The position numbers and the translations under genes were made by a program. Below the pieces are notes generated by a model, which made no database searches, had not been told where the DNA came from, and was given only the letters and a program-made list of their open reading frames with translations. Source: Streptomyces longispororuber (GTDB lineage Bacteria; Actinomycetota; Actinomycetes; Streptomycetales; Streptomycetaceae). From it: a DNA stretch of 64,000 nt. The stretch spans positions 1 to 64,000 of the forward strand of contig NZ_BNBT01000031.1 of assembly GCF_014656095.1 (NCBI RefSeq). Reading direction: 5' to 3'. This document shows positions 49,501 through 55,563 of the stretch, in pieces (position 1 is the stretch's first letter; each line of letters starts with the position of its first letter).

Positions 49501-50105
49501 TGCCACAGGTCCTCGGGGGTCTCGACGCCGCCGGGCAGGCGGCAGCTCATGGCGACGACGGCGACGGGCTCGTCGTCGGCGCGGCGGGCGGCGGAGGCGG
49601 GGGCCTCGTCGGCGGTCCCGAAGAGCTCGGCGCGCAGGTGGCGGGCGAGCGCGTCGGTGTTGGGGTGGTCGAAGACGGCGGTGACGGGCAGCCTGAGGCC
49701 GGTGGCGCGCTGGAGGCGGCGGTGCAGCTCCACCGCGGTCAGCGAGTCGAGCCCCAGGTCGAGGAAGGGGCGGGACAGGTCACCGGCCGGGCGGCCGTCG
49801 CCGGAGCCGCCGAGGACCGCCGCGACCTCCGCGGCGACCACGGCGCGCAGCCGCCGCTCCTGCTCCGCGCGCGGGCGGCCCTCCAGGGCGGCGCGCAGGT
49901 CCTCGGTGCGGGAGTCACCGGGCCGCGGGGCTTCGGCGGGCTCCGTCCCGGCCGGCGCGGCATCGGCGGGCAGGCCCGCGGCAGGCGGCTGCTCCCCGTC
50001 CGCCGCACCCTCCGGCCGCGCGGCCCCCGAAAGGCGGGCAGGCGCCTGCGGGTCAGGCCGGTCCTCCGGGTGAGAATGGGCTGCGAATTCCGCGAAGTCG
50101 CTCAA
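34536..50105 (-). CDS. Modular type I PKS (PKS1), loading ACP plus modules 1-3
   Basis: A 5189-residue synthase and the first of the assembly line. I prefer TTG at 50105, which has GGAG about 6-7 nt upstream. A GTG at 50123 in the same frame has no ribosome site. By approximate residue: loading ACP 68-158, KS1 173-605, AT1 740-1070, KR1 1384-1585, ACP1 1665-1745, KS2 1768-2198, AT2 2295-2645, KR2 2960-3170, ACP2 3241-3325, KS3 3345-3768, AT3 3868-4215, DH3 4232-4438, KR3 4725-4968, ACP3 5005-5095, and a docking tail ending [15 protein letters not shown]. There is no KSQ, loading AT or CoA-ligase domain, so the starter must be delivered to the ACP by another enzyme. It is divergent from the ABC transporter pair; regulatory repeats lie in the shared upstream region. 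Confidence 0.97.
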   Translation of the reverse strand: MSDFAEFAAHSHPEDRPDPQAPARLSGAARPEGAADGEQPPAAGLPADAAPAGTEPAEAPRPGDSRTEDLRAALEGRPRAEQERRLRAVVAAEVAAVLGGSGDGRPAGDLSRPFLDLGLDSLTAVELHRRLQRATGLRLPVTAVFDHPNTDALARHLRAELFGTADEAPASAARRADDEPVAVVAMSCRLPGGVETPEDLWQLLTDEVDAVSGFPTDRGWDLSALYDTDPDRPGTSYVREGGFLHDAGEFDADFFGLSPREALATDPQQRLLLEASWEALERAGIDPAGLRDSGTGVFVGAETQEYGPRLGDAGDGMEGYLVTGTAASVASGRIAYTLGLQGPTMTVDTACSSSLVALHLAVQALRQGECALALAGGVVVMASPGSFLAFSRQRGLAPDGRCKPFAQAADGTAWGEGVGMLVLERLSDARRNGHQVLAVIRGSAVNQDGASNGLTAPNGPAQQRVIRAALADAGLTPADVDAVEAHGTGTTLGDPIEAQALIATYGQRRPEGRPLWLGSLKSNVGHTQAAAGVAGVIKMVQAMRHGTLPKTLHIDAPSGHVDWSAGSVELLTEAREWPERQDGAPRRAGVSSFGMSGTNAHVVLEQAPPPPAPDDPGTSGGASGELRASGEAAAETGTEGAAASAVVPGRVPLVLSAKTDDALRAQAARLRAHLLAHPGLEPADVAWTLAVARSRFAHRGVVLGRDRTELIAGLERLADGDLTAPGTAPGTVTGRALPGAARPVFVFPGQGSQWAGMARELLDDSPVFAARMEECADALGPFVDWDLFEELDGENFDRVDVVQPVLFAVMVSLAAVWRAAGVEPAAVVGHSQGEIAAACVAGALSLEDAAWVVALRSQAIVELSGRGGMVSVPLPERQVREMTAQWGDDLSVAAVNGPAHVVVSGATAALEELVAQCVARDIRARTIPVDYASHSAHVEAVEEHLERVLAPVAPRTPDVPLYSTLTGAWLDVPMDAGYWYRNLRQTVLFEHATRGLLAEGHGLFLEMSPHPVLTVPVQATIDATDSQAVTLGSLRRDEGGADRLLASLAEAHAHGAALDWAALLPGPRHLVDLPTYPFQRRHYWLVEQRPSGGPPPAADTAEARFWEAVEREDVDELTSTLGDGVAEDALTEVLPGLSAWRRQRRERSLIDSWRYRATWQPLPAAKMPAARLSGRWLVVVPEDAPDHPWATGAVDALTAAGAEPVTWSLRAGEATRDLLAERLRQLTADGAAEPAGVVSLLGLATAALDGHPAVPAGLAATLALVQALGDVGAAGAAGRLWVLTQGAVSTGRSDRVDHPAQAHLWGFGRVVALEHPDRWGGLVDLPGTYDPRAGARLAAVLAAASGTADAFEDQLAVRGSGVFVRRLVRGEAAGADLRRHTRWTPRGTVLVTGGTGALGGHVARRLARDGAAHLLLVSRRGPDAPGAAGLRAELEQAGARVTLAACDAADRDALARLLDDLPADAPLTAVVHTAGVLDDGVVDALTPARLDTVLSPKSPAAAILHELTRDRDLDAFVLFSSASGALGNAGQANYAAANAYLDALAEQRRADGLPATSVAWGTWEGAGLADTAVRAERTRRDGMPPMPPEPAVAALRDAVERGDATVVVAAVAWDTFLPGFVAARPSRLFAALPDARERTDTPADGTPAPSGGHAATGPDWMRRLAPLPAPERAAALLAFVRGQAAAVLGHSAAEAVDPGRAFRELGFDSLTAVELRNRVQAATGLRLPASLVFDYPNSTALAGYLAGEVFGAGTAAPATAAPAPAAPASADDPIAIVAMSCRFPGDVRSPEDLWRLVAEGRDAMGEFPADRGWDLAGLYDPDPDRAGKSYVREGGFLTDAGDFDADFFGISPREALAMDPQQRQLMETSWELFERAGIDPPTLRGTRAGVFVGSNGDDYISRGATVPQDIESHVLTGNAVSVMSGRLSYAFGLEGPAVTVDTACSASLVALHLATQALRQGECDLALAGGVTVMASPDTFVQFSRQRGLAADGRCKAFAEAADGTGWGEGVGLLLLERLSDARRNGHEVLAVVRGSAVNQDGASNGLTAPNGPSQQRVIRAALESAGLSAAEVDAVEAHGTGTTLGDPIEAQALLATYGQERPEDRPLWLGSIKSNIGHTQAAAGVAGVIKMVMAMREGVLPQTLHVDRPSSHVDWSYGSVELLTEAREWTERDGTAPRRAGVSSFGVSGTNAHVILEQMPQGEPAEAASAGVAPVTAVPWLVSARSAEALRGQLDRLRSHVVARPELDAVDVGWSLLSGRALHEHRAVVFGREREEFLAGLATPVSGSVVEGRLGVVFTGQGSQRLGMGRELYEVFPVFADALDEVCAYFDGWIERSLQSVMFGTDADLLEQTGYAQPALFAFEVALFRLAESFGVRPEVVGGHSIGELAAAYVAGLWSLEDATRLVAARGRLMQALPEGGAMLAVQAAEDEVLPLLSDLADRVGVAAVNGPAQVVLSGERAALEGLEQILRGQERKVRWLKVSHAFHSPLMEPALDEFRRVARQLTYQEPTLPVVSNLTGELADADELKDPAYWVRHIREAVRFHEGLGALTGFGVSTLLELGPDSVLTAMAHDTVAEPAAQAGLVAAVRKDRPEADTFLAALARLHVRGIEVDWAPLYAPVEARRRVDLPTYAFQCDHYWLDLTASGTAGARTGTVDVDEVEARFWEAVEREDLESLSAELGGGADGGALGEVLPVLSSWRRQRREAGTVGRWQYREAWKPLTGLAAAAFDGAWWVVVPADEDAYPWVDAAVAGLEERGARVVRIPVPRDEADREELARRLRELEYPGGEFASPLGVLSLLSLDDSEGSAHPAVSVGLEGVLALLQALGDAEVAAPLWAATCGAVTTGRSDRLTAPRQAAVWGMGRVAALEQPQRWGGLIDLPARPDERARLRLADALGSATGEDQVAVRGSGVFVRRLVRLSAGEAATGATSATGPVTSGGMAPGEGAAGAWTPSGTVLVTGGTGALGGHVARWLARTGAEHLVLTSRRGPDAPGAAALRAELEELGARVTVEACDVADREALARVLDAIPAEAPLTGVFHTAGVLDDGVLDGLTPGRFATVFGPKVQAALNLHELTRDRAELTAFVLFSSVAGSLGVGGQGNYAAANAFLDAFAEHRRSLGLPALSLGWGPWAGGGMAADGGVVEQRVRDSGMPAMEPDLAVAAMAAALAATASPGGAAAVTLADVVWDAYAPGYATARPCHLFDQLTTAATATAPGRGEGPASPGPDSLADRLAALPAAERDRVLLDLVRDRVATVLGYPATKTVDAARPFKDLGFDSLTAVELRNLLGAASGLRLPTTIVFDHPTPAALATYLRGELLGRGPDEGAAPVAAAPGLPDDGDPVVIVAMSCRFPGDVRSPEDLWRLLSDGRDAIGDMPQDRGWNVDALYHPDPAHAGTSYVREGGFLHDMAEFDADFFGISPREALAMDPQQRLLLETAWEAFERAGIDPVTLRGSRTGVFSGTNGQDYENVLRTAPNQGEGYLGTGNAASVVSGRLSYAFGLEGPAVTVDTACSSSLVALHLAAQALRQGECDLALAGGVTVMSTPDTFVEFSRQRGLATDGRCKAFAEAADGTGWGEGVGLLLLERLSDARRNGHDVLAVVRGSAVNQDGASNGLTAPNGPSQQRVIRAALANAGLRPGDVDAVEAHGTGTKLGDPIEAQALLATYGQERSADRPLWLGSIKSNIGHTQAAAGVAGVIKMVMAMREGVLPQTLHVDRPSSHVDWSAGAVELLTEAQQWPERAEVPRRAGVSSFGVSGTNAHVILEQVPLDEPAEAVSTGAAPVTAVPWLVSARSGEALRGQLDRLRAHVVARPELDAVDVGWSLLSGRALLEHRAVVFGREREEFLAGLATPVSGSVVEGRLGVVFTGQGSQRLGMGRELYEAFPVFADALDEVCAYFDGWIERSLQSVMFGTDEGLLEQTGYAQPALFAMEVALFRLAESFGVRPEVVGGHSIGELAAAYVAGLWSLEDATRLVAARGRLMQALPEGGAMLAAQAAEAEVLPLLSDLADRVGVAAVNGPSQVVLSGERAALEGLEQTLRGEGRKVRWLKVSHAFHSPLMEPALEEFRRVARQLTYQEPTLPVVSNLTGALANADELRDPEYWVRHIREAVRFHEGLGALTGFGVSTLLELGPDAVLTAMAHDTLTEPEDQTGLIAAVRKGRSEADTFLAALAQLHVRGVEVDWAPLYAPVEARRRVDLPTYAFQRRRYWPRAGAGAAGDVSATGLVSAGHPLLGAAVPLAGGDGCVFTGRLSLATHPWLADHAVAGRVLLPGTAFVELAVRAGDEVGCGVLEELTLAAPLVLPERGAVQLQVGIGAEDADGRVPVSVHSRDEQDPDGAWTRHASGFLAATAAEQEPEGLVEWPPRGAEPIADAAELYDRLAAAGYGYGPVFQGLRAAWRRGDEVFAEVALEEEQAAAAEAFGLHPAVLDAALHSTLLLTGERQGLGLPFAWNGVRLHRAGASAVRVRLGSAGADAVSLTLADPTGQVVATVDSLVSRPVPADQLSGGRTGDSLFQVEWKPQAPTAAAVTVPVVSYADRDRYPDAGGGTPAVVVWQAGASAGADGATGPQAVSARLAEALGVLQGWLADERFEDARLAVVTRGAAPAGGAAVDPAAAAVWGLVRSAQVEHPGRFLLVDTDAGTGTDTGTGTDTGTGADTSTGSSSGPGTGTGDDAVLDEVLLGAAVGSGEPEVALRDGSVWVPRLTRVTTGPDGDTAPWGEGTVLVTGAFGGLGRVVVRHLAERHSVRDLLLVSRRGPEAAGAAELQDELAALGVKATVAACDVADRDALAALLDERGPDLSAVVHIAGVLDDGVVTSLTPDRLDTVLRPKADAALHLHELTAGLDLSAFVLFSSAAGVLGSPGQGNYAAANCFLDALAATRRAQGLPATSLAWGVWAQESDMTGALGDADLRRMARGGVAPLATDEGLALLDAAVSLAAPEAPAVLVPLRLDAAALRAAAGPDGVQPVFSELVRTPARRVDRALARSGEKAGTHGNGSGPALAEQLAGLSGTERRRTLLDAVRGHVAAVLGHSGPEAIGATRGFLELGVDSLTAVELRNRLNSLSGLRLPATLIFDYPSPAALAAHLDESLPRDGGAPGGSEGPRTGGVAAELAGLEAALATGPLAEDERAAVRGRLRALLGRLDAGEQGGGADAPGIAEKLEDADDDDMFDFIDNELGVS
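34830..40078 (-). other. PKS module 3: KS-AT(malonyl)-DH-KR(B-type)-ACP
   Basis: The KS has TACSSS. The AT has GHSIG and HAFH (malonyl). The DH has [10 protein letters not shown] and HPAVLDAAL, so both catalytic residues are present. The KR has [14 protein letters not shown] and GNYAAAN with a slightly divergent NADPH motif TGAFGGLG. There is no ER. Expected unit: an unsaturated CH=CH. The ACP reads GVDSL rather than GFDSL. Confidence 0.92.
36126..36175 (-). repeat. 18-bp in-frame tandem repeat in the KR3 linker
   Basis: Two full 18-bp units (36126-36143, 36144-36161) and a partial third encode Thr/Gly/Asp steps ([15 protein letters not shown]) in the KR structural subdomain of module 3. It is one of several such tracts in linkers of this cluster. 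Confidence 0.85.
40110..44797 (-). other. PKS module 2: KS-AT(malonyl)-KR(B-type)-ACP
   Basis: The KS active site reads TACSAS. The AT has GHSIG and HAFH (malonyl). The KR has [14 protein letters not shown] and GNYAAAN. The KR structural half carries a Ser/Gly/Thr/Ala stretch of about 25 residues before the nucleotide-binding strand. Expected unit: CH(OH)-CH2. Confidence 0.92.
44860..49588 (-). other. PKS module 1: KS-AT(methylmalonyl)-KR(B-type)-ACP
   Basis: The KS has TACSSS, so it is a condensing KS and not a decarboxylating KSQ. The AT has GHSQG and YASH (methylmalonyl). The KR has [23 protein letters not shown] and ANYAAAN. Expected unit: CH(OH)-CH(CH3) next to the starter. Confidence 0.92.
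49600..50105 (-). other. PKS loading region: stand-alone ACP
   Basis: About 65 Pro/Ala-rich residues precede a normal ACP with the pantetheine Ser in [13 protein letters not shown]1 follows directly. ACP-only loading is known from azalomycin, desertomycin and linearmycin-type synthases, where a separate acyltransferase moves 4-guanidinobutyryl-CoA or its amine onto the ACP. The neighbouring oxidase gene (52365-54044) supports this reading here. Confidence 0.85.
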
Positions 50106-50265
50106 TGTTCCACTCCGTAGCACCGGCCGTGATGGCTTTCAGAAATGTCCGGCCGCACGTCGCTTCCGATGGCCGCGCGCCGGGCGATTACCTTGACTGT
50201 GTACTCCGGGAAAACTTTCCGAGGCGTTCCGGGAAGCGCGCTCCGCATTTCCTGGCAGCACTTGG

Positions 50266-50336
50266 TACGCACGTCGTACGCACGTCGTACGCACGTCGTA
50301 CGCACGTCGTACGCACGTCGTACGCACGTCGTACGC
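50266..50336. repeat. Six tandem copies of an 11-bp unit (TACGCACGTCG)
   Basis: Six perfect copies from 50266 to 50331 plus a partial seventh. The unit can be read as a TCGTACG heptamer with a 4-bp CACG spacer, that is, heptamers on one DNA face with helical-turn spacing. SARP activators of Streptomyces bind direct heptamers with this 11-bp period, though their usual core is TCGAG-like. It lies 160 bp upstream of the PKS1 start. There are no spacers of differing sequence, so it is not a CRISPR. Confidence 0.95.
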
Positions 50337-50359
50337 CCTTCGGATAAATTTGCCCACAA

Positions 50360-50374
50360 TACCGTTGCACGGTA
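50360..50374. promoter_or_regulatory. Palindrome TACCGT-TGC-ACGGTA, candidate repressor operator
   Basis: Perfect 6-bp arms around a 3-bp centre in the PKS1/ABC transporter divergent region. Size and shape suit a small dimeric repressor such as a TetR protein. A TetR gene is at 62048-62629, but a link is only a guess. Confidence 0.45.
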
Positions 50375-50392
50375 ACAGCGGAGCCCCGGAAG

Positions 50393-50414
50393 CCCTACCC
50401 CTAAGAAACCCCTA
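50393..50414 (-). promoter_or_regulatory. Candidate activator box upstream of PKS1 (TAGGGG-N5-TAGGGG)
   Basis: The minus strand reads TAGGGGTTTCTTAGGGG and then continues into a third TAGGG. Spacing (11 bp) and orientation relative to the PKS match the PKS2 and glycosyltransferase boxes. It lies about 290 bp upstream of the PKS1 start and about 70 bp from the ABC transporter start. Confidence 0.5.
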
Positions 50415-50426
50415 CCGCAATGCGGT
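50414..50426. promoter_or_regulatory. Palindrome ACCGCA-A-TGCGGT
   Basis: Perfect 6-bp arms around one base. It abuts the TAGGGG pair and lies about 40 bp upstream of the ABC transporter -10-like element, a suitable place for a regulator of the efflux genes. Confidence 0.4.
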
Positions 50427-50467
50427 GCCGGGCAGATACAGGGGTGTTCGGGATTGCGGCCCGCCTC

Positions 50468-50473
50468 TAGGGT
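50468..50473 (+). promoter_or_regulatory. Possible -10 element (TAGGGT) of a leaderless ABC transporter mRNA
   Basis: TAGGGT fits the actinobacterial TANNNT -10 pattern and stands 7 bp before the GTG at 50481. With no Shine-Dalgarno upstream of that GTG, the transcript may start at the GTG itself. The -35 region is not clear. Confidence 0.4.
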
Positions 50474-50480
50474 CGGCGGC

Positions 50481-51455
50481 GTGGAATACGCTGTCCGGGT
50501 TGAGAATCTGGTGAAACAGTACGCGGCCGACGCGCGCCGCGTGGTCGACGGTCTGAGCTTCGAGGTGCACCGGGGTGAGGTGTTCGGCCTGCTCGGCCCC
50601 AACGGCGCGGGGAAGAGCACGACGGTGGGCATGATGACCACCCGGGTGCGGCCGACCTCGGGCGAGGTGGTGATCGACGGCGTGGACGTCGTCGCCCGGC
50701 CCAGAGAGGCGAAGCGGGTGCTCGCCGTGGTGCCGCAGCGCAACAACCTCGACCGCTCCCTGTCCGTGCGGCAGAACCTCCTCTTCCACGCCACGTACCA
50801 CGGCGTCCCGCGCGCCGAGCGGCGCCACCGGGCCGACGAGCTCCTGGAGCAGATGGGGCTGGCCGACTACCGCACGTCGAAGGTCGACGACATGTCCGGC
50901 GGCCAGGTGCAGCGCGTGATGATCGCCCGGGCGCTGATCCACCGGCCCAGCGTGCTGTTCCTCGACGAACCGGCGACCGGACTCGACCCGCAGGCGCGCC
51001 TGTTCGTGCACGAGCGGGTCGCCGAACTCGCCGGGCGCGGCGTGACGGTGGTCGTCACCACCCACGACATGGACGAGGCCGCGAAGCTCTGCGACCGCGT
51101 CGGCATCGTCGACAAGGGCACGCTGCTCGCCCTGGACACGCCCGAGGGCCTCGGCAAGCTGCTGCCCGCGCACTCCACGCTCACCCTGGCCGTCGAGGCG
51201 CCGCAGGGCCCGGCCCCGGTGGCGAAGCTGCTCGCGGACCTGCCGGGCGTACGCCAGGTCGACGAGGTCGACCCGCAGTCGCCGCCCGCGCCGGAGTGCC
51301 GGTTCCGCATCTACACGGACGCCGAGCCGGTCCGGGCGCTCCAGCCGGCGCTCGCCGCGCTCACCGAACGGGACCACCAGGTCACGGATGTCGGCATCGG
51401 AAAGGTGTCCCTGGAAGACGTTTTCCTCCACCTCACCGGAAAGAATCTGCGATGA
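50481..51455 (+). CDS. ABC transporter ATP-binding protein, DrrA-like efflux family
   Basis: The 324-residue ATPase of a two-gene ABC-2 exporter; it powers the membrane partner encoded next. It has Walker A GPNGAGKST, signature MSGGQVQR, Walker B VLFLDEPATGLD and the switch His in TTHDMDEA, all intact. A C-terminal extension of about 100 residues (including DVGIGKVSLEDVFLHLTGK) is typical of DrrA-type drug exporters. I chose GTG 50481 because the protein then starts MEYAVRVENLVKQY, the usual family start; a TTG at 50454 would add nine residues without a ribosome site. It overlaps the permease gene by ATGA. It is divergent from PKS1, so export and self-resistance for the polyketide is the likely role. 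Confidence 0.93.
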   Translation: MEYAVRVENLVKQYAADARRVVDGLSFEVHRGEVFGLLGPNGAGKSTTVGMMTTRVRPTSGEVVIDGVDVVARPREAKRVLAVVPQRNNLDRSLSVRQNLLFHATYHGVPRAERRHRADELLEQMGLADYRTSKVDDMSGGQVQRVMIARALIHRPSVLFLDEPATGLDPQARLFVHERVAELAGRGVTVVVTTHDMDEAAKLCDRVGIVDKGTLLALDTPEGLGKLLPAHSTLTLAVEAPQGPAPVAKLLADLPGVRQVDEVDPQSPPAPECRFRIYTDAEPVRALQPALAALTERDHQVTDVGIGKVSLEDVFLHLTGKNLR

Positions 51456-52285
51456 CGACCGCGACCACCGCGACGGCCCCGGAACTCCCGAAGGCCCCGG
51501 AACTCCCGGCGCCGGCGACCCGGCAGATCCACACCTTCGGCGCCATCCTGTGGCGCGACGTCTTCGTGGCGCTGCGCCAGTTCCCGACGTTCATCGGGCA
51601 GGCCATCATCCAGCCGTTCTTCACGCTGTTCGTGTTCGGCGTGCTGCTGAGCGACGCGGGGTACGTGGACGGCGACTACAGCTCCGTGCTGCTGCCCGGC
51701 GTGCTCGCCCTGAACGGTTTCCTCGGCGGTATGCAGAACACGGCACTGCCGCTCGTCGTCGACTTCTCGTACACGCGGGAGATCGAGGACCGGCTGCTCT
51801 CGCCGATCTCGCTGCGCCTGGTGGCCGTGGAGAAGATCCTCTTCGGCGCGCTGTACGGCTTCGTGGCGTCGCTGATGATGACGCCGGTCGGCATGGTGCT
51901 CCTCGACCTGTCGTGGCCGATCAGCCGGACCGTGCCGGCGCTCGGGATCGCCGCGCTCGGCGCCCTCGCGGGGGCGTCCATCGGCCTGTGCCTGGGCACG
52001 TCCGTCAACAGCGACAAGGTGGACGTGATGTTCACGCTGGTGCTGATGCCGCTGCTGTTCACGGGCTCGACGCAGTTCCCGCTGGTGGCGCTCGACGAGG
52101 TGCGCTGGTTCCAGGTGATCTGCGGCGCCAACCCGCTGTCGTACGCCAGTGAGGGCATGCGGGCGGTGACGTCGCCGAGCGTGGAGCACGTGCCGCTGCC
52201 GGTGACGCTGATCGTGCTGGTGGGGTCCGTCGCGCTGTTCGCGGCGGTGGGCGTCCGCGGGTTCCTGCGGCGGGCGCAGGCGTAG
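51452..52285 (+). CDS. ABC-2 type transporter permease, DrrB-like
   Basis: A 277-residue membrane protein with about six hydrophobic spans between residues 45 and 270 and an Ala/Pro/Glu-rich cytoplasmic N-terminus. The segment from residue 32 on (LWRDVFVALRQFPTFIGQAI) and the later LLFTGSTQFPL and NPLSYASEGMR motifs are typical of the ABC-2 permease family. The start overlaps the ATPase stop (ATGA), implying coupled translation and a fixed partnership. A strong hairpin follows 27 bp after the stop. Confidence 0.93.
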   Translation: MTTATTATAPELPKAPELPAPATRQIHTFGAILWRDVFVALRQFPTFIGQAIIQPFFTLFVFGVLLSDAGYVDGDYSSVLLPGVLALNGFLGGMQNTALPLVVDFSYTREIEDRLLSPISLRLVAVEKILFGALYGFVASLMMTPVGMVLLDLSWPISRTVPALGIAALGALAGASIGLCLGTSVNSDKVDVMFTLVLMPLLFTGSTQFPLVALDEVRWFQVICGANPLSYASEGMRAVTSPSVEHVPLPVTLIVLVGSVALFAAVGVRGFLRRAQA

Positions 52286-52311
52286 CCCGTACGCGGGACA
52301 CATACCGAGGC

Positions 52312-52341
52312 AGGGCCCCGGAGCCGGTGCTCCGGGGCCCT
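52312..52341. terminator. Bidirectional terminator hairpin
   Basis: Perfect 13-bp inverted repeat (52312-52324 with 52329-52341) around a CGGT loop, followed by TT. It lies between the convergent ABC permease and oxidase genes and should serve both. Confidence 0.9.
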
Positions 52342-52364
52342 TCCCCGTGTCCCGTCCGCCGCCG

Positions 52365-54044
52365 TCAGTCCTCGGGCAGTTCCACGGGTGCGAGCGACGC
52401 GAACAGGTCGCCGGGGCCGGGGTTCGACGGCCGGGTGGCGCCGCCGAGGTGGCGCAGGACGCCCCAGTAGGCGTTGAGGCCACTCGTCACGGCGCCCTCG
52501 GCGAAGCCCGCGGTCCAGGAGACGTCGTCGCCGGCGAGGAAGAAGCCGCGCTGCCCCGGGGTGAGGCCGTCCTGCATGAAGTGGGTGAACAGCCGCCGCT
52601 GGTAGCGGTAGTGGCCCGGCAGGTTGGCCTTGAAGGCGCCCTGGAAGTGGGGTTCGGCCTCCCAGGTGACCGTGCGGGGCGGCGCGATGACGCGGGAGCG
52701 GATGTCGACGCCGGGGTAGATGTCGGCGAGGGCGTCGAGGACGCCGTCCAGGCGCTCCTCGGGGGTCAGCGGGGCCATCTTCAGGGAGTCGTCGTTCCAG
52801 GTGTACGACAGGCACATGACGCCGGGGCGGTCCGGGCCCTCGTCGAAGAGGTAGACGCCGCGGGGCATGCGGTCGGTGAGGGTCGTGCTCATCACCTCGC
52901 GGCCGGTGCGCGGGTCGCGGTCGCGCCAGAAGGGCCGGTCGACGAGGACGAACAGCTTCGACGAGCCCATGTAGTGGCTGCGCTCGACGGCCGTCCACAC
53001 CGGTGTGGGCAGCAGCGCCCGGTCGCAGCGCACGTTGGTGACCAGGGTGCGCTTCTGCGGGGTGAAGACGGCCGCCGGGTAGGTGTGGACCGTGCCGTCC
53101 CGTTCGTGCACGGCGATGCCGCGGGCGGTGCGCTCGACGCGGGCGACGCCGCCGCGCGGGCCGCCGCGGTGCAGCGACTCCAGGGACGTACCGACGGGCC
53201 AGTGCGCGAGCTCGTCGGGCGCGTGCGACCAGAGGCCGAGCGGCAGTTGCTGGGAGCCGCCGACGACGAGCCGGTGGTCCTCCTCGGCGCCGGTGTAGAC
53301 GACGCGCAGGATCTCCAGCATGGAGTTGGGGAAGTCGGTGTCCCAGCCGCCGGCGCCGAAGCCGACCTGGCCGAAGATCTCCCGGTACGAGAAGGACTGG
53401 AAGGCGGGCGACCTGGCGAGGAAGCCGTAGAAGGACTCGTCGTCCAGGGCGCGCACCAGCGGGTTCCAGATGGCCTTGACGGCCTCGGTGTCGCGGCGGC
53501 GGATCGCGTCGTCCATGGCGAACAGCTCGGCGTGCTCCTGCAGGGCCTTGTCCCAGGCCATGCCGACTTCCTGGTAGACGTCGGGGAGTTCGCCGGCGTG
53601 CCGGGCGTAGTGCCGGGCGCCGCCCAGGGCGACGACGGTGGAGCCGCTGGCGGGGGTCAGCGGGTTGGGGAACGGGCGGGTGCGCAGCCCGACCAGGTCC
53701 ATGTAGTGGCGCAGCGCGGTCGCCGAGGCGGGGAAGCGCATGGCGCCGAGCTCGGCCACGGCGTCCCCGCCGCCCTCGAAGCCGACGGAGCGCATACGGC
53801 CGCCGACGGGGCCCGCCTCGTGGACCACGGGCCGCAGGCCGGCCCGCATGAGCTCGTACGCGGTGACGAGACCCGATATCCCCGCGCCGATGACCGCGAC
53901 GGGCGTCCCGAACTCGGCTTCCGGAATTTCCCCGAGACCGTGCGGACTCGCCAGCCATTCGTCGTACGCGAAGGGAAAGTCCGGGCCCAGCATGGTTATG
54001 GAATCTGTTGTTCCGAGACGCGAACTACCGTTGAGGGCAACCAA
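52365..54044 (-). CDS. Flavin monoamine oxidase/amino-acid monooxygenase family enzyme
   Basis: A 559-residue FAD enzyme. The dinucleotide fold GAGISGL near residue 55 is followed by GGRMRS, and the C-terminal FAD motif reads GFFLAGDDVSWTAGFAEGA, the layout of tryptophan 2-monooxygenase and L-amino-acid oxidases. Start TTG at 54044 is set by GAGGAG about 6 nt upstream; the frame runs 53 codons further without family resemblance. Homologues in azalomycin-, desertomycin- and linearmycin-type clusters act as arginine (or ornithine) monooxygenases, giving the amide that becomes the 4-guanidinobutyryl or 4-aminobutyryl starter. The ACP-only loading of PKS1 makes that role likely here. The amidase, CoA ligase and acyltransferase of the same route are not in the window. 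Substrate is not proven by sequence. Confidence 0.85.
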   Translation of the reverse strand: MVALNGSSRLGTTDSITMLGPDFPFAYDEWLASPHGLGEIPEAEFGTPVAVIGAGISGLVTAYELMRAGLRPVVHEAGPVGGRMRSVGFEGGGDAVAELGAMRFPASATALRHYMDLVGLRTRPFPNPLTPASGSTVVALGGARHYARHAGELPDVYQEVGMAWDKALQEHAELFAMDDAIRRRDTEAVKAIWNPLVRALDDESFYGFLARSPAFQSFSYREIFGQVGFGAGGWDTDFPNSMLEILRVVYTGAEEDHRLVVGGSQQLPLGLWSHAPDELAHWPVGTSLESLHRGGPRGGVARVERTARGIAVHERDGTVHTYPAAVFTPQKRTLVTNVRCDRALLPTPVWTAVERSHYMGSSKLFVLVDRPFWRDRDPRTGREVMSTTLTDRMPRGVYLFDEGPDRPGVMCLSYTWNDDSLKMAPLTPEERLDGVLDALADIYPGVDIRSRVIAPPRTVTWEAEPHFQGAFKANLPGHYRYQRRLFTHFMQDGLTPGQRGFFLAGDDVSWTAGFAEGAVTSGLNAYWGVLRHLGGATRPSNPGPGDLFASLAPVELPED

Positions 54045-54256
54045 CGGATACTCCTCTGACCGTGATGGCGGCCGGCCCGGCGTACGTTCCAGACGGCCGC
54101 GGGGAGCCGGGCTGCGGCAGCAGGAGGAAGGTCCGCGATCAGCGCGGCCCGTGTCCCGCCCCTCGAACGGGGCGGCCGGGCCCGCGAATCGCCTCCGATA
54201 CACGGCACGTCTGACGGTGCCCTTGATTATCGGGGCGGCGTCCGGGGGCGGAGAAA

Positions 54257-54273
54257 CCCCTCACCATCCCCTT
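54257..54273 (-). promoter_or_regulatory. Candidate activator box upstream of the oxidase (AGGGG pair)
   Basis: The minus strand reads AAGGGGATGGTGAGGGG: two AGGGG cores at an 11-bp period, 213 bp upstream of the oxidase TTG. It is a weaker match to the TAGGGG-N5-TAGGGG pattern but similar to the GGGGATGAGG box known for MalT. Confidence 0.4.
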
Positions 54274-54496
54274 ACGCCTCCTAGGTCGCGCGGCCGGTGC
54301 CCTCTCCCGGCGGCGCGGTGGCGGGGCCGCCGGGTGAACCCGGCGCGGGACGGCGGAGCCGAACGCGGGTTCTCACGGGGCACGAAATGCCGCGTGCGAC
54401 GCAATGAGTACTTTAGTAGCGCGGCTTCGATCCTGAAGACTGTACGAAAGTCAGGAGCCGCCTTGAAATGATCTATGGTGTCCGCACCACGCGCCC

Positions 54497-54513
54497 GGCG
54501 CGGTTACCGCGCC
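54497..54513. promoter_or_regulatory. Palindrome GGCGCGGT-T-ACCGCGCC
   Basis: Perfect 8-bp arms around one base, 45 bp before the ATG at 54558. It could be a repressor operator over the start of this transcript or a leader hairpin. Confidence 0.45.
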
Positions 54514-54526
54514 ACGTTTTCCCAAC

Positions 54527-54539
54527 ATTGTTCAACAAT
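54527..54539. promoter_or_regulatory. Palindrome ATTGTT-C-AACAAT next to the ribosome site
   Basis: Perfect 6-bp arms in an A/T-rich pocket that ends 11 bp before the GAGGAGG ribosome site of the gene at 54558. Its position would let a bound protein or a hairpin limit expression. Confidence 0.45.
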
Positions 54540-54557
54540 CTATCCAGAGGAGGCTTC

Positions 54558-55433
54558 ATGCATCCAGGGTCGGACAGCCGAAGGTTCGCGGTGCACGATC
54601 ACCGTCCGGGTGCCACGCCCGGCGGAGCCCGGCTGGAACCGATGGCCCTGGAGGTACGGCACCCGACGGCGGGCGGCCCGGAGGGGTGCGGCGGCGGGCG
54701 GCACGAGCGCGTGCTGCGGATCGAGCGCAACGCGTGCGTGGCCGCCGTCTCCGACGACGACTCCGCCGACCGGTTCCTGGCCCGGCTGCTCGGCGACGAT
54801 GCCCGGCTGCTCGGCGACGATGCCCGGCTGCTCGGCGACGGCGACCGGCTGTCCGAGCACGGCACCCCGGACTGCTGTTGTGGGACATCCGGGACACCCG
54901 GGATGTCCAAGGCGTCCGGGCCGCCCGGGGCGTCCGGCGCGGTCTCCGTCGCGGTGTACGGCGTGGACCCGCGCACCGACCCCGAGGCCGTGCGGCGCCT
55001 CGTCGGTGTCGTCCCCGAGGGCATGCCGCTGCCCGAGGCGCCGGTCCACGACGCCCTGGTGGCGGCGGCCCGGCAGCGGGGACTGCCCGCGGACACGGCC
55101 GCCGAGCGTGCCACCGACTTAACGGACGCCCTGGACCTGCGGGCCGTCGAGCGCACGCCCGTCGCCGAGCTCACCCCCGGTCAGCGCTCCCGCGCCGCGC
55201 TCGGCTGCGCGCTGCTGCACGTACCGCGGCTCCTCCTGCTGTCCCGCCCCCTGGACGACGTGGACAGCGTGTCGGAGAAGATCCTCTGCCGGGTCCTGGG
55301 CCGCTACACGGCGTCCACCGGGACCGTGGTGTTCTCCACCCGCTCGCGCGACGTCGCGCGCCGGGTGACGGACCGTCTGGTCACGGTCCGCGGCGGCGAG
55401 GTCCGCTGCGACTGTCTCCCCACCGCGCGCTGA
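54558..55433 (+). CDS. ABC-ATPase-like protein without catalytic motifs
   Basis: 291 residues; ATG set by GAGGAGG 4-5 nt upstream. From about residue 130 the protein follows the fold of ABC-2 transporter ATPases: VSVAVYGVDPRTDPEAVRRL, VGVVPEGMPLPE, a signature-like ELTPGQRSRAALGCALL, then RLLLLSRPLDDVD and VVFSTRSRDVARR. The Walker A loop is absent; its place holds VSDDDSADRFLARLL and a tandem repeat. The Walker B Asp-Glu reads Ser-Arg, and the switch His is Arg. It therefore cannot hydrolyse ATP in the usual way. A TTA codon at 55119 makes translation depend on the rare tRNA bldA. There is no membrane partner beside it. It may be a regulatory or scaffold relative of the exporter at 50481, or a decaying gene; its open frame argues for some constraint. 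Function unknown. Confidence 0.75.
   Translation: MHPGSDSRRFAVHDHRPGATPGGARLEPMALEVRHPTAGGPEGCGGGRHERVLRIERNACVAAVSDDDSADRFLARLLGDDARLLGDDARLLGDGDRLSEHGTPDCCCGTSGTPGMSKASGPPGASGAVSVAVYGVDPRTDPEAVRRLVGVVPEGMPLPEAPVHDALVAAARQRGLPADTAAERATDLTDALDLRAVERTPVAELTPGQRSRAALGCALLHVPRLLLLSRPLDDVDSVSEKILCRVLGRYTASTGTVVFSTRSRDVARRVTDRLVTVRGGEVRCDCLPTAR
54780..54842 (+). repeat. Three tandem copies of a 21-bp in-frame unit
   Basis: Units at 54780-54800, 54801-54821 and 54822-54842 (last two bases differ) encode ARLLGDD three times, in the place where an ABC ATPase would have the segment following Walker A. Confidence 0.92.
55119..55121 (+). other. TTA codon (bldA control point) in the ABC-like gene
   Basis: Codon 188, in the context GAC TTA ACG (ATDLTDAL). 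TTA is rare in Streptomyces and read only by the bldA tRNA, which ties expression to development. Confidence 0.85.
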
Positions 55434-55475
55434 CGGCACCTCGTCCGCACGCGGTCGCCCCGCGGGGCACCGCCC

Positions 55476-55503
55476 ACGACCGCCTTCCCCCACAGGCGGT
55501 CGT
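55476..55503. terminator. Hairpin between convergent genes
   Basis: A perfect 10-bp inverted repeat (ACGACCGCCT at 55476-55485, AGGCGGTCGT at 55494-55503) with an 8-nt C-rich loop, in the 130-bp gap between the ABC-like gene and the LAL regulator. A further G+C-rich inverted repeat follows at about 55504-55534. Confidence 0.75.
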
Positions 55504-55563
55504 CGACGGCCGGTACGGCACCGGCCGACGGCCGGCACAACGTTGTCAGAGCGCCCCGCTCGG

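Larger units (their letters stand above)
50106..50480. other. Divergent control region between PKS1 and the ABC transporter
   Basis: These 375 bp hold, from left to right, the PKS1 leader, an 11-bp tandem repeat (50266-50336), a 15-bp palindrome (50360-50374), a TAGGGG pair (50393-50414), a 13-bp palindrome (50414-50426) and a TAGGGT -10-like element (50468-50473). I see no gene; short frames here only translate the tandem repeat. Confidence 0.8.
54045..54557. other. 513-bp divergent control region, oxidase / ABC-like gene
   Basis: It holds the oxidase ribosome site, a G-rich direct repeat (54257-54273) and two palindromes near the rightward gene. An in-frame ATG at 54468 with CAGGAG upstream could extend that gene by 30 codons, but this stretch is rich in rare codons (TTA, CTA, AGA), so I take it as leader. 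I see no other gene. Confidence 0.65.

Noticed and set aside
49600..50105. Loading module with KSQ or starter AT
   Set aside because: The first KS has the normal active-site Cys and a full extender AT; only an ACP lies before it.
50266..50336. CRISPR array
   Set aside because: The repeat unit is 11 bp, copies are contiguous and there are no variable spacers or cas genes.
50105..50375. Several short frames on both strands translating to RTSYARRTHVV-type repeats
   Set aside because: They are readings of the 11-bp DNA repeat in three phases; no start signals and no conserved protein.
54468..54557. Upstream ATG (54468) as the start of the ABC-like gene
   Set aside because: It has an acceptable CAGGAG, but the 30 codons include TTA, CTA and AGA and overlap two palindromes; the ATG at 54558 has a better ribosome site.
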